DNA from: Nonomuraea indica
Lineage (GTDB): Bacteria; Actinomycetota; Actinomycetes; Streptosporangiales; Streptosporangiaceae
Reading direction: 5' to 3'
Assembly: GCF_002850745.1 (NCBI RefSeq)
Contig: NZ_KZ559482.1
Coordinates: forward strand, 60,675 to 112,789
Length of the DNA stretch: 52,115 bases
Numbering within the stretch: position 1 is the first letter of the stretch; each line of letters begins with the position of its first letter. The notes below the pieces were generated by a model. The model was not told the DNA's origin and did not search any database. It saw only the letters and a list, made by a program, of their open reading frames with translations. The position numbers and the translations under genes were made by a program. Positions 16,577-24,030 of this stretch are shown one piece after another.

Positions 16577-17362
16577 TTAAGCGACCTTCGCGGAGGGCGC
16601 GGCCCACGTGTTGCACGAGCCCGGGTCACCCGTCGCGTACCCGGCCCTGAGCCACGCCTTGATGCTGGACGTCTTGCCGTACCAGCGGCCCTCTCCCTTG
16701 CTGTCGCCCTGCATGAAGCCGACGAGCCGCCGCCAGTCCCTGGAGTGCCTGCCGTCCAGCGGCCAGACGCTCTTGAGGAAGGCGCCACCCAGGCAGTCGG
16801 TCTGCAGGTTCCGCCGCCGCGCCTGCTCCATGTCCTCGGACTTGCCGCGGTACGACATGTTCTCGAACGCGGTGTTGATGCCGACGAGGTTCTGCACGTG
16901 CAGGCCGTACATCGACGAGCCCACGTAGGCCAGCCACAGGCTGTCCGCGTCGCTCAGCCACGACCTGCCGAGCTGGATCATGAGAGTGTTGTTGCCCGCG
17001 CAGTAGTAGGCCTGCGAGTTGTAGTCGCCCGTGGTGAATCCACACCACTTCTTGGGCGTTTTGGCGACGTGCTTCACGCGGATCTTCTTGAACGGCAGCC
17101 CGGCCCCGGTGAGGTGCTGCTCCCAGGTGTTGTCGAGGCATTCCACAATGCCGTCGAGGTAGGCCCTGGCCGAGGCGCGGTCATTGGCCTTGATTTTCTT
17201 TTCCGCGCAGGTGGTGGCGGGCAGGGCACCCGCCTCGTACAGCGCGTTCTTCGTCAGGGTGGCGTCCTTGACGGGATAAGCGGTCTGCGCCGCGGCCGCG
17301 CCCGCACTCGCGAGGGGGATCAGTGCGGCGGAGGCCAGCACCGCGAAATGGCGGATTCTCAT
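16577..17362 (-). CDS. Secreted zinc-metallopeptidase homologue lacking the zinc site
   Basis: 261 residues with a signal peptide (FAVLASAALIPLASAGAAAAQ). The fold markers of the YpfJ-like neutral zinc metallopeptidases are present: DGIVECLDNTWEQ, YYCAGNNTLMIQ, then GLHVQNLVGI and LQTDCLGGAFL. The HExxH motif, normally HEYGHHVQ, reads S150-M-Y-G-L-H-V-Q, and the third ligand Glu (ELQADC in active members) is Asn185. It is therefore almost certainly catalytically dead. Four cysteines suggest two disulfides. ATG 17362 has no ribosome site; TATCGT lies 8 nt upstream with TTGCAG 18 nt before that, so it may be near-leaderless. The frame also opens earlier at 17419 (ATG 17383 possible). Confidence 0.75.
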   Translation of the reverse strand: MRIRHFAVLASAALIPLASAGAAAAQTAYPVKDATLTKNALYEAGALPATTCAEKKIKANDRASARAYLDGIVECLDNTWEQHLTGAGLPFKKIRVKHVAKTPKKWCGFTTGDYNSQAYYCAGNNTLMIQLGRSWLSDADSLWLAYVGSSMYGLHVQNLVGINTAFENMSYRGKSEDMEQARRRNLQTDCLGGAFLKSVWPLDGRHSRDWRRLVGFMQGDSKGEGRWYGKTSSIKAWLRAGYATGDPGSCNTWAAPSAKVA

Positions 17363-17539
17363 GAGCCGCGACGATAAGGCCATGATCAGACAAACTGCAA
17401 CTCGCTTGTTCCGCGTCACCGAACGTCACGCCACGGCGGCGATCAGGAGCCTTTTCCGGCCCGGTCGCCATTCACGGTGGCGGGGCCCGGCAAGGGTGCG
17501 TAACGTACCGTCGGTGGATCTCTCCCGGAAACAGCTGAC

Positions 17540-17950
17540 ATGACCATGGCCCATGTCTTCGTCAACGTCCTGCTCAGCCTGACCGTCGCCGCCGTGCTGA
17601 TCGTGGGCGTCGTACTCATGGTGCGCGGCCGCAGGGAGCACGGCAGGGCGGCCGTGCTGGGCCTGTGGGGCTGCGTGGTGCTGCTGGCGGGCATCGTCCT
17701 GGGCGTCGTGCGCGGCTACGCCCTGCCCTTTCTGGCCGACGCCCTGGGCATGCAGTCCCTCTCGATCGTCCTCGTGGTGGAGAGCGCGCTTCAGACGTTG
17801 CTCACCGTCGTCGGCACCGGGCTGCTGATCTGGGCCGTGATCGCCCGCCGGCCGCCCGCCCGTGATCCGCGGCAGCCCGCCTGGCAGCCTCCGCCGCCCC
17901 CGCCCCCGTATCAGCAGCCCCGCCAGCCGCCGCAGCCTCCCGGCCACTGA
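17540..17950 (+). CDS. Small membrane protein with proline-rich tail
   Basis: 136 residues. Three to four hydrophobic stretches (LLSLTVAAVLIVGVVLMV, AAVLGLWGCVVLLAGIVLGVV, SIVLVVESALQTLLTVVGTGLLIWAVIA) are followed by a 30-residue tail made largely of Pro and Gln (PPPPPPPYQQPRQPPQPP). The start may be ATG 17540 or 17546. A TAACGT box near 17499-17504 may be its -10. Function unknown; the tail resembles those of cell-envelope proteins that bind peptidoglycan or SH3-like partners. Confidence 0.65.
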   Translation: MTMAHVFVNVLLSLTVAAVLIVGVVLMVRGRREHGRAAVLGLWGCVVLLAGIVLGVVRGYALPFLADALGMQSLSIVLVVESALQTLLTVVGTGLLIWAVIARRPPARDPRQPAWQPPPPPPPYQQPRQPPQPPGH

Positions 17951-17986
17951 CATCCGCTCCGGCCACCCTCCTGGCCGCCCCCGCGA

Positions 17987-18439
17987 TCACGCGCGGGTGA
18001 AGTCCATCGTCCAGTTGGTCTCCCAGGTGCGCTCACCGTCCACCGAGAACGCCTGCTCCCACCGGCAGGAGTCCGGCCCGTGCACCGTCCAGACGAACCG
18101 GCAGCGCACCGGCGTGCCCTCGTGGGAGTCGTCGGCGTAGAACTCGCCCCTCGGCCCGTCGAAGCGGCCGACCATCGGCGGCAGGTCGAGCACGCCCCGC
18201 GCGCTGTTCGCCCAGTAGATCGACCACAGCTCGGTGGCCGAGTCGTAGAGGCGCAGGGTCAGCCCGGAGAAGCCCTTGGTCGGGAAGACGATCTCGTCAA
18301 AGTTCGCCGCCCCGTCGAAGTGCCGGGTGCTGACCGTGCTGCCGGGGAACTCGTCCCACACGTCACTGCCGGACAGCGGCTTGACGAGCCTGCGGTTGGC
18401 GACGTTCCAGGCGCCGTCGAAGAAGTCGAAGTCGTTCAT
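17987..18439 (-). CDS. Conserved hypothetical protein, likely target of the WYL regulator
   Basis: 150 residues from ATG 18439 (MNDFDFFDGAWNVANRRL). The frame extends to 18463, but TACGGT sits exactly 6 nt before ATG 18439, arguing for a leaderless start there. The Trp/Phe-rich pattern (FDGAWNVANR, ELWSIYWANSARGVLDLPPMVGRFDG, RCRFVWT, WEQAFSVDGERTWETNW) is that of a small lipocalin-like/DUF1579-type protein. It is divergent from the WYL regulator across a perfect palindrome at 18461-18481. Function unknown. Confidence 0.72.
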   Translation of the reverse strand: MNDFDFFDGAWNVANRRLVKPLSGSDVWDEFPGSTVSTRHFDGAANFDEIVFPTKGFSGLTLRLYDSATELWSIYWANSARGVLDLPPMVGRFDGPRGEFYADDSHEGTPVRCRFVWTVHGPDSCRWEQAFSVDGERTWETNWTMDFTRA

Positions 18440-18445
18440 GGAGAG

Positions 18446-18451
18446 ACCGTA
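18446..18451 (-). promoter_or_regulatory. -10 box TACGGT for leaderless hypothetical gene
   Basis: On the minus strand TACGGT ends 6 nt before ATG 18439. Confidence 0.5.
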
Positions 18452-18460
18452 GGCGTGGGT

Positions 18461-18481
18461 CACTGACAGGTAGTGTCAGTG
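18461..18481. promoter_or_regulatory. Palindromic operator between WYL regulator and target
   Basis: CACTGACA-GGTAG-TGTCAGTG is a perfect 8-bp inverted repeat. It overlaps the -10 box TAGTGT (18471-18476) of the regulator and lies just upstream of the -10 box of the divergent gene, so a bound dimer would affect both. Confidence 0.7.
18471..18476 (+). promoter_or_regulatory. -10 box TAGTGT for leaderless WYL regulator
   Basis: TAGTGT ends 7 nt before ATG 18484 and is embedded in the right half of the palindrome. Confidence 0.5.
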
Positions 18482-18483
18482 GA

Positions 18484-19482
18484 ATGCGCGCTTCCCGGCT
18501 CGTCTCGATCCTCCTGCTGCTGCAGACGCGCGGGCGCATGACCGCCCGGGAGCTCGCCGACCGGCTGGAGGTCTCGGTGCGGACGATCTACCGCGACGTC
18601 GAGTCCCTCCACTCCGCGGGCATCCCCCTGTACGGCGACGCCGGACCGAACGGCGGCTACCAGCTGCTCGACGGCTACCGCACCAGGCTGACCGGGCTGA
18701 CGAGCGACGAGGCGGAGTCGCTGTTCCTGGCCGGGCTGCCGGGCCCGGCAGCCGAGCTGGGCCTCGGCGCGGTGGTGACCGCCGCCCAGCTCAAGCTGAT
18801 GGCCGCGCTGCCCGTGGAGCTGCGCGACCGGGCCGGCCGCGTCCGGGAGCGGTTCCATCTGGACGCCCCCACCTGGTACCGCGACCAGGACCCGGCCACC
18901 CACCTGCCCGCCGTGGCCGACGCCGTGTGGAACGAGCGGGTCATCCAGGTGAGATACCGCCGCTGGCGGGCGCCGCAGGAGGTGGAGCGGCGGCTGGAGC
19001 CGTACGGGCTGGTCGTCAAGGCGGGCCGCTGGTATCTGGTCGCGCGGTCCGGTGACCGGGTGAGCACCTACCGGGTCTCCCAGATCCTCGCCCTGCACCC
19101 GCTGCCCGAGCACTTCACCCGGCCCGCCGGGTTCGACCTGGCAGCCTACTGGCAGGCCTATCTGGCCGAGTTCGAGGAGCGGCTGCGCCGGGGCGAGGCG
19201 GTGGTGCGGCTTTCGCCGCGCGGGCTGGAGCTGCTCGGCAACCTCATGACACCGGGTGTGGTGGCCGCCGCCGGGACGAGCGCGGAGCCGCCCGACGCCG
19301 ACGGCTGGACCACGGTCACCGTGCCGATCGAGTCCGTCGGCCACGCCACGGGCGAGTTCCTGCGGCTGGGCGCCGAGGTCGAGGTGCTCGCGCCCCACGA
19401 GCTGCGGCGCGCGGTCGCGGACACGGCCGCCGCGGTGGCCCGCCGGCACGGCGGTGACGCTAGTCCGCCTGCCGGCGCATGA
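18484..19482 (+). CDS. YafY-type HTH-WYL transcriptional regulator
   Basis: 332 residues. An N-terminal HTH_11 (RLVSILLLLQTRGRMTARELADRLEVSVRTIYRDVESL, residues 4-42) is followed by a wing with GPNGGYQL and a WYL domain near 145-215 (VRYRRW, PYGLVVKAGRWYLVARSG). A WCX-like C-terminal region (VGHATGEFLRLGAEVEVLAPHELR) ends it. WYL domains sense small ligands or nucleic acids. The palindrome over its own -10 box suggests autoregulation and control of the divergent 150-residue protein. It overlaps the convergent GNAT gene by 23 bp. Confidence 0.9.
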   Translation: MRASRLVSILLLLQTRGRMTARELADRLEVSVRTIYRDVESLHSAGIPLYGDAGPNGGYQLLDGYRTRLTGLTSDEAESLFLAGLPGPAAELGLGAVVTAAQLKLMAALPVELRDRAGRVRERFHLDAPTWYRDQDPATHLPAVADAVWNERVIQVRYRRWRAPQEVERRLEPYGLVVKAGRWYLVARSGDRVSTYRVSQILALHPLPEHFTRPAGFDLAAYWQAYLAEFEERLRRGEAVVRLSPRGLELLGNLMTPGVVAAAGTSAEPPDADGWTTVTVPIESVGHATGEFLRLGAEVEVLAPHELRRAVADTAAAVARRHGGDASPPAGA

Positions 19483-20419
19483 CGTGGAAGCGCCGGGTGA
19501 TGCCGTAACCCGCCCGCGCGTACAGGTGGCCCGCCGAGCTGGTCTCCCCCGTCCACAGGAACCACGACGAGTGCAGCCCCTCGGCGCGCATCATCGTCAT
19601 GGTGAGGTGGAGCAGGATCTTGCCCAGCCCGGAGCCGCGCTCCGCCTGATCGACCCCGAACGGCCCGAACCGCTCAGGAATCCCGCGATAGGCCCCGTAG
19701 GCGGCAAATCCCACTATGCGGTCCTTTTTCGCGATGATGAGCCGGTCGGGGTTCGGATGCCGCCTGATCGCCTCGCCCCAGTCCGGGCTGAACGCGCCCG
19801 CCGCGAACCTGACCAGCTCCGGCAGTTCCCCGTCCAGCGGCGCGCGGAAGGCGTACCCCTCGCCCTCCCGCCTGGCCCGCAGCTCGTGCACGCCGTCCGG
19901 CGGCAGGTAGCCGACGAGCGTGCGGTCCATGGCGACGGGCGAGTACAGCCGCTCGAACCCCGCCCGGCGCAACAGCCCCAACCCGTCCGGGTACAGCTGC
20001 GGATCGACGCCCGGCAGCACGTAGTGCGGCGTGTAGCAGGCGAAGTCCACCCGGGTCCGGCCCTGCGCCGCCAGGAACGCCACCGCCTCCTCCAGCAGCC
20101 GCAGCCCCAGCCCGTTGCCCCGGTGCTCCGGCACGACGAAGAAGAACGGGATCCAGCCGGTCTCCGGATCCAGGCCGGCGCCGGGCGCGATCGGGACCAG
20201 CCTGCGCACCGCGTACGCGCATCCGGCCACCCGCCCGTTCACGACGGCCACCCGCAGCCCCTCGGGATCGAAGTTCGGATCGAGCAGCACGCACTCGCGC
20301 AGCCAGGCACGGGTGGTGGGGTCGGCCGGCATGCTGCGGTTCCAGCCTTCGACCAGGGACGCCTCGTCACCCGAGACGAACCCGCGGACGATGAGGTCCT
20401 CCTGCTGGCATGGGTCCAT
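19460..20419 (-). CDS. Protein with two GNAT acetyltransferase domains
   Basis: 319 residues. The first GNAT domain (about 8-165) has the acetyl-CoA loop FFVVPEHRGNGLGLRLLEEAVAFL (R/Q-x-x-G-x-G/A as RGNGLG); the second (about 180-319) has FGVDQAERGSGLGKILLHLTMTMM, with RGSGLG. Both pyrophosphate loops look intact, so both halves may bind acetyl-CoA, although in tandem GNAT proteins often only one is active. Substrate unknown. ATG 20419 lacks a strong ribosome site. The promoter region is shared with the MerR gene (115 bp). Confidence 0.85.
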   Translation of the reverse strand: MDPCQQEDLIVRGFVSGDEASLVEGWNRSMPADPTTRAWLRECVLLDPNFDPEGLRVAVVNGRVAGCAYAVRRLVPIAPGAGLDPETGWIPFFFVVPEHRGNGLGLRLLEEAVAFLAAQGRTRVDFACYTPHYVLPGVDPQLYPDGLGLLRRAGFERLYSPVAMDRTLVGYLPPDGVHELRARREGEGYAFRAPLDGELPELVRFAAGAFSPDWGEAIRRHPNPDRLIIAKKDRIVGFAAYGAYRGIPERFGPFGVDQAERGSGLGKILLHLTMTMMRAEGLHSSWFLWTGETSSAGHLYARAGYGITRRFHVMRRQAD

Positions 20420-20534
20420 GGGCCAACCCTCGCAGAAAGATCATCGTTGCCCCAACCTCGCGTTACGAGTCCGTGATCTCACCGATGGCCGGTTCTGGTC
20501 CGGATGCAACCGCTCGGCGGCGGTGTCCGGAAGA

Positions 20535-21662
20535 ATGACCAGGAAAAGCGCGATAGGGGACGTCCGCGTGGAGGAGATCGGCCCGGTCACCACCGGGGAG
20601 GAGCCAGGGTACGGCATCGGCGCCGTGTCCCGGCTGCTCGGCGTGCCCGCGCCCACGCTGCGCACCTGGAACCTCCGCTACGGCATCGGCCCGAGCCGCC
20701 GCAGCCCCGGCGGGCACCGCCGCTACGACCGGGCCGACCTGGCGCGCCTGGAGGAGATGAACCGGCTCATCCACGCGGGCGTCCCGCCCGCCGACGCCGC
20801 CCGCCAGGCCCTGCGCCTCACCGTCCCCTCCGAAACCGCACCCTCCCGCACCGAAGCCACCCCGCCGGGAGCCCTCTCACCCGCAACCACCCCGCCCGGA
20901 ACCACCCCGACCGAAACCACGCCGACCGGAACCACCCCGCCGAAAACCCCGGCAGCCCAAACCACCCCGCACAGAGCCACTACCCCGGCCACCGCCTCCC
21001 CCCAGCCGGCCCCGTCCGGGCTCGTCCGGGCCGGGCGCGGCGAGCTCGGGCCGCACGTGCCGTCGGCGGCGATGCTGGCCCGCTCCGCGCACGCCCTCGA
21101 CGGCCGGGCCGTGGCCGACGGCCTCGCCGCCGCCCTGACCCGGCTCGGCGTCGCGGGCACCTGGGACCGCCTGGTCCGCCCGGTCTTCGCGACGATCTGC
21201 CGCCGGCAGGAGGAGACCGGCGCCGGAGTCGAGGTCGAGCACCTGTTCTCCGACCGGCTGCTGGCGGCCCTGCTGCCCCTGGCGGCCCGACCGGAGCGCC
21301 CGGTGAACCAGCGCCCGGTCCTGCTGGCCTGCGCCGAGGACGAGCAGCACAGCCTGCCCGTCCACGCGCTCGCCGCCGTGCTGGCCGGCGAGCGCGACGT
21401 GGACTGCCGCGTGCTGGGCGCCCGCACCCCGTACCCGGCGCTGGCGGACGCGATGCGCCGCCTCGGGCCCGCGGTCGTCTTCGTCTGGTCGCAGCGTGCT
21501 GCCACCGGCGACCCCGCGCCCCTCGCCGCGCTGCCGGTCTCGCGGCCGCCCGCCCGGATCGTCGTCGGCGGCCCCGGCTGGGGTCCCGGCCTGCCGCCCA
21601 AGGTCGTCAGGGTGGACTCGCTGCCGGATGCCGTCGCCCGGATCGTCGCGACACTCCACTGA
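20535..21662 (+). CDS. MerR-type regulator with cobalamin-binding-like domain (LitR/CarH type)
   Basis: 375 residues from ATG 20535 (GGAAG just upstream); frames extending further left are antisense to the GNAT gene. MerR HTH at 25-95 (GIGAVSRLLGVPAPTLRTWNLRYG, SPGGHRRYDRADLARLEEM). A Thr/Pro-rich linker spans about 100-160. A B12-binding helical bundle and Rossmann part fill 175-375: E235-H236 in GVEVEHLFS and EDEQH272SLP, where His272 fits the lower axial cobalt ligand. In CarH the motif is Trp-x9-Glu-His; here the Trp position is Gln225. Such proteins are light-released repressors using adenosylcobalamin. It precedes an ECF sigma gene, as in LitR/LitS loci. Confidence 0.85.
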   Translation: MTRKSAIGDVRVEEIGPVTTGEEPGYGIGAVSRLLGVPAPTLRTWNLRYGIGPSRRSPGGHRRYDRADLARLEEMNRLIHAGVPPADAARQALRLTVPSETAPSRTEATPPGALSPATTPPGTTPTETTPTGTTPPKTPAAQTTPHRATTPATASPQPAPSGLVRAGRGELGPHVPSAAMLARSAHALDGRAVADGLAAALTRLGVAGTWDRLVRPVFATICRRQEETGAGVEVEHLFSDRLLAALLPLAARPERPVNQRPVLLACAEDEQHSLPVHALAAVLAGERDVDCRVLGARTPYPALADAMRRLGPAVVFVWSQRAATGDPAPLAALPVSRPPARIVVGGPGWGPGLPPKVVRVDSLPDAVARIVATLH

Positions 21663-21693
21663 TCTCCCTGTCCATGGTTGCCCGTTTTCGCAC

Positions 21694-21723
21694 GAAGAGG
21701 GTTGAATAAGTTTTGAAGAGGTT
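21694..21723 (+). promoter_or_regulatory. Three helically phased direct repeats before the ECF sigma gene
   Basis: GAAGAGGGTT (21694), GAATAAGTT (21704) and GAAGAGGTT (21715) repeat at 10- and 11-bp intervals, in an AT-rich patch unlike its surroundings. CarH and BldC, which share the MerR-type HTH, bind head-to-tail direct repeats of this spacing. TATCCG at 21723-21728 could be the -10. Predicted operator of the upstream regulator. Confidence 0.5.
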
Positions 21724-21743
21724 ATCCGTGGAAGGAGAGGGCG

Positions 21744-22223
21744 ATGGAATCGCTCGCCGAGTGCTATCGCACCCATGCTTCGCTGGTCCGCTCGTACCTG
21801 AGGCGTCTCGTCCCGCCCGCGGACATCGACGACATGACCCAGGTCGTCTTCCTGGAGTTCTGGCAGTCCCGGCACCGCTACGACCCGGCGCGCAGCCTGG
21901 AGGCCTGGCTGCTGGGCATCGCGCGCAAACGCGCCGTGGACCACCTGCGTGCCCGCCGCCCGGTCACCGTCCCGCTGGAGGCCGTCGGGGAGCCCACCGG
22001 CGAGGACGGCCGGGCCGACAGCGACGGCCTGGCCCGTCGCGACCTGGTCCACCGGGCGCTGGCCGAGCTGCCCGCCGCCCAGCGGCAGGCGATCGAGCTG
22101 GCCTACTACGGCCAGCTCACCCAGCGCGAGATCTCCGAACGGCTGCGCGTGCCGCTGGGCACGGTCAAGGCCCGGACCGCCCGCGGTCTGCAGCGGCTCT
22201 CCGGCCTGCTGGAGCCGGCATGA
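21744..22223 (+). CDS. ECF sigma factor (LitS-like by context)
   Basis: 159 residues. Sigma region 2 covers about 5-75 (YRTHASLVRSYLRRL, DIDDMTQVVFLEFWQ, EAWLLGIARKRAVDHLRAR) and region 4 about 103-155 (ALAELPAAQRQAIELAYYGQLTQREISERLRVPLGTVKARTARGL). AAGGAGAGGG precedes the ATG. No anti-sigma gene adjoins it; the upstream MerR/B12 regulator probably controls it at transcription, through the direct repeats. Its stop overlaps the next start (ATGA), so the DUF523-DUF1722 protein is made from the same message. Confidence 0.9.
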   Translation: MESLAECYRTHASLVRSYLRRLVPPADIDDMTQVVFLEFWQSRHRYDPARSLEAWLLGIARKRAVDHLRARRPVTVPLEAVGEPTGEDGRADSDGLARRDLVHRALAELPAAQRQAIELAYYGQLTQREISERLRVPLGTVKARTARGLQRLSGLLEPA

Positions 22224-23170
22224 CCAGGCCCAGGGTGGCGGTGTCGAGCTGCCTCATCGGCGAGCCCGTGCGCTACAACGGCGGCCACAGCCGCGACCGC
22301 TTCCTGTCCGGCCCGCTCGACCCGTACGTCGACTGGGTGCCGATCTGCCCCGAGATGGAGGCCGGGCTGGGCACGCCGCGCGAGACGCTGCGCCTGGAGC
22401 GCTCCGGCGCGGGACCGCGCCTGATGACCCGCACCACCCGCGCCGACCTCACCGAACGGATGACCGCCCTGGCCGCGGCCCGCGCCGCCTCGCTCGACGT
22501 GGACGGCTACGTCTTCAAGTCCCGCAGCCCCACCTGCGGCGTCCACGGCATCCCGCTCTACCCGGGAGCCGACGGACCTCCGATCGACCGGCGCCACCGG
22601 GGCGTGTTCGCCGCGCGGGTCATCGACGCGCACCCGTCGCTGCCCGTGGAGGACGAGGGCCGGCTGAACGACGCCGTCCTGCGCGAGGCGTTCGCGGAGC
22701 GGATCTTCGCCCACGCCCGGCTGCGCGAGCTGCTGGCCGGCGACTGGCGCCCGCGCGACCTGGTCGGCTTCCACGCCCGGCACAAGATGCAGCTCCTCGC
22801 CCACGACCCGGCCGGATACCGCGCGACCGGCGCCCTGGTGGCCCGGGCCGGGGTGCGGCCACGCGCCGAACTGGCCGCGGGCTACGCCGAGGCGTTCCGC
22901 GCGGCGCTGTCGAAGAAGACCGGCCCCGGCCGGAACGTCAACGTGCTGCACCACCTGCTGGGCATGGTTTCGCTCGACCGGTCCCGGCGCGACCACCTGC
23001 TGGAGGTCATCGAGGCCTACCGGGCCGGTCTGGTGCCGCTGAGCGTGCCGGCGACGCTGCTGCGCCACGACGCCGAGGGCGAGGGAACGGCCGCCGCCTA
23101 CGTCCGCGCCCAGACCTTCCTCGCCCCGTACCCGGAGGAGCTGCGGCTGCGGCACCACGTCCCCGCGTGA
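22220..23170 (+). CDS. DUF523-DUF1722 fusion protein (YbgA type)
   Basis: 316 residues from ATG 22220, overlapping the sigma stop. The DUF523 part (1-150) keeps the three cysteines: SSCLIGEPVRYNGG, PICPEMEAGLGTPR and KSRSPTCG. The DUF1722 part (about 185-305) has the typical DLVGFHARHKMQLLAHDPAGYR and NVLHHLLGM stretches. DUF523 includes the [4Fe-4S] thiouracil desulfidase TudS. E. coli ybgA, with the same two domains, lies next to the photolyase gene, so a light or photodamage link is plausible here too. The enzymatic role is not established. Confidence 0.9.
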   Translation: MTRPRVAVSSCLIGEPVRYNGGHSRDRFLSGPLDPYVDWVPICPEMEAGLGTPRETLRLERSGAGPRLMTRTTRADLTERMTALAAARAASLDVDGYVFKSRSPTCGVHGIPLYPGADGPPIDRRHRGVFAARVIDAHPSLPVEDEGRLNDAVLREAFAERIFAHARLRELLAGDWRPRDLVGFHARHKMQLLAHDPAGYRATGALVARAGVRPRAELAAGYAEAFRAALSKKTGPGRNVNVLHHLLGMVSLDRSRRDHLLEVIEAYRAGLVPLSVPATLLRHDAEGEGTAAAYVRAQTFLAPYPEELRLRHHVPA

Positions 23171-23253
23171 CGGACCCCGCCGCCGGGGAACCCGAGGCCC
23201 CGCCCGTACGTCCTTCACCCTGTACGCACCACGATCCAGCGGAATGGGGCCAC

Positions 23254-23916
23254 ATGCGCAGCGCGCTCTTCGGGAATCTGGACTCCCAGCAGGTGCCCGG
23301 CACCTTCGCCCTGCAGAACGCCAAGATGCTCGTCGTCCAGCTGCCTCCCGAGGTGCTCGCCCGCCAGGGCTCCATGGTGGCCTTCCAGGGTCAGATGGAC
23401 TTCAACTACGAGGGCGGCGGCGTCGGCAGGATGTTCAAGAAGATGGTGACGGGTGAGGGCGCGCCCCTCATGCGCGTCACCGGGCAGGGCAGGCTGTTCC
23501 TCGCCGACAACGCCGACGACATCCACCTGTTCTATCTGGAGAACGAGGCGCTGACCGTCAACGGCCGCAACCTGCTGGCCATGGACGCCCACCTCACCTG
23601 GGACATCCAGCGGGTGCAGGGGGCGGGCGTCGCGGCGGGCGGCCTGTTCAACATGACGGTCAAGGGCACCGGCTGGGTCGCGGTCACCGCGCACGGCACG
23701 CCCGTGCTGCTCGACGCCTCGCAGGCGCCGACCTACGCGGACGGCCAGTCGGCCGTGTGCTGGAGCGCCGGCCTGCACGTGGGCGTCAACCGCACGTTCA
23801 AGGCGAGCGCGCTGATCGGCAGGGGCAGCGGCGAGGCCATGCAGCTCGCCTTCCAGGGGCAGGGCTTCGTCCTGGTGCAGGCCAGCGAGGGCCCTCCGGT
23901 CATCCCTAGCCAGTGA
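23254..23916 (+). CDS. AIM24-family protein
   Basis: 220 residues from ATG 23254; the frame runs further upstream only as antisense/off-frame sequence of the previous gene. AIM24 (TRAP-like double beta-helix) features: ALQNAKMLVVQLPPEVLARQGSMVAFQGQMDF near the start, FKKMVTGEGAPLMRVTGQGRLFLAD in the middle and GSGEAMQLAFQGQGFVLVQASE near the end. The molecular function of bacterial AIM24 proteins is unknown. It lies 83 bp after the DUF523-DUF1722 gene on the same strand and may belong to that unit or stand alone; the tRNA terminator on the other strand lies just downstream. Confidence 0.87.
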   Translation: MRSALFGNLDSQQVPGTFALQNAKMLVVQLPPEVLARQGSMVAFQGQMDFNYEGGGVGRMFKKMVTGEGAPLMRVTGQGRLFLADNADDIHLFYLENEALTVNGRNLLAMDAHLTWDIQRVQGAGVAAGGLFNMTVKGTGWVAVTAHGTPVLLDASQAPTYADGQSAVCWSAGLHVGVNRTFKASALIGRGSGEAMQLAFQGQGFVLVQASEGPPVIPSQ

Positions 23917-23967
23917 CCCCGAGGCCGCCCGGCTGCGCGGGCGGCGGGGATCACCCGTGAACGACGA

Positions 23968-24000
23968 AAGCTCGTCCGATCATCACGATCAGACGAGCTT
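23968..24000 (-). terminator. Terminator of tRNA-Ala copy 2, possibly bidirectional
   Basis: AAGCTCGTC and GACGAGCTT form perfect 9-bp arms; an inner GATC/GATC pair lengthens the stem. On the minus strand the stem ends in CTTTCG. It starts 31 nt past the tRNA 3' end and also lies 51 nt after the AIM24 stop. Confidence 0.75.
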
Positions 24001-24030
24001 GGTCTGGGCCGTCTCACGAACGGCTCCAGG

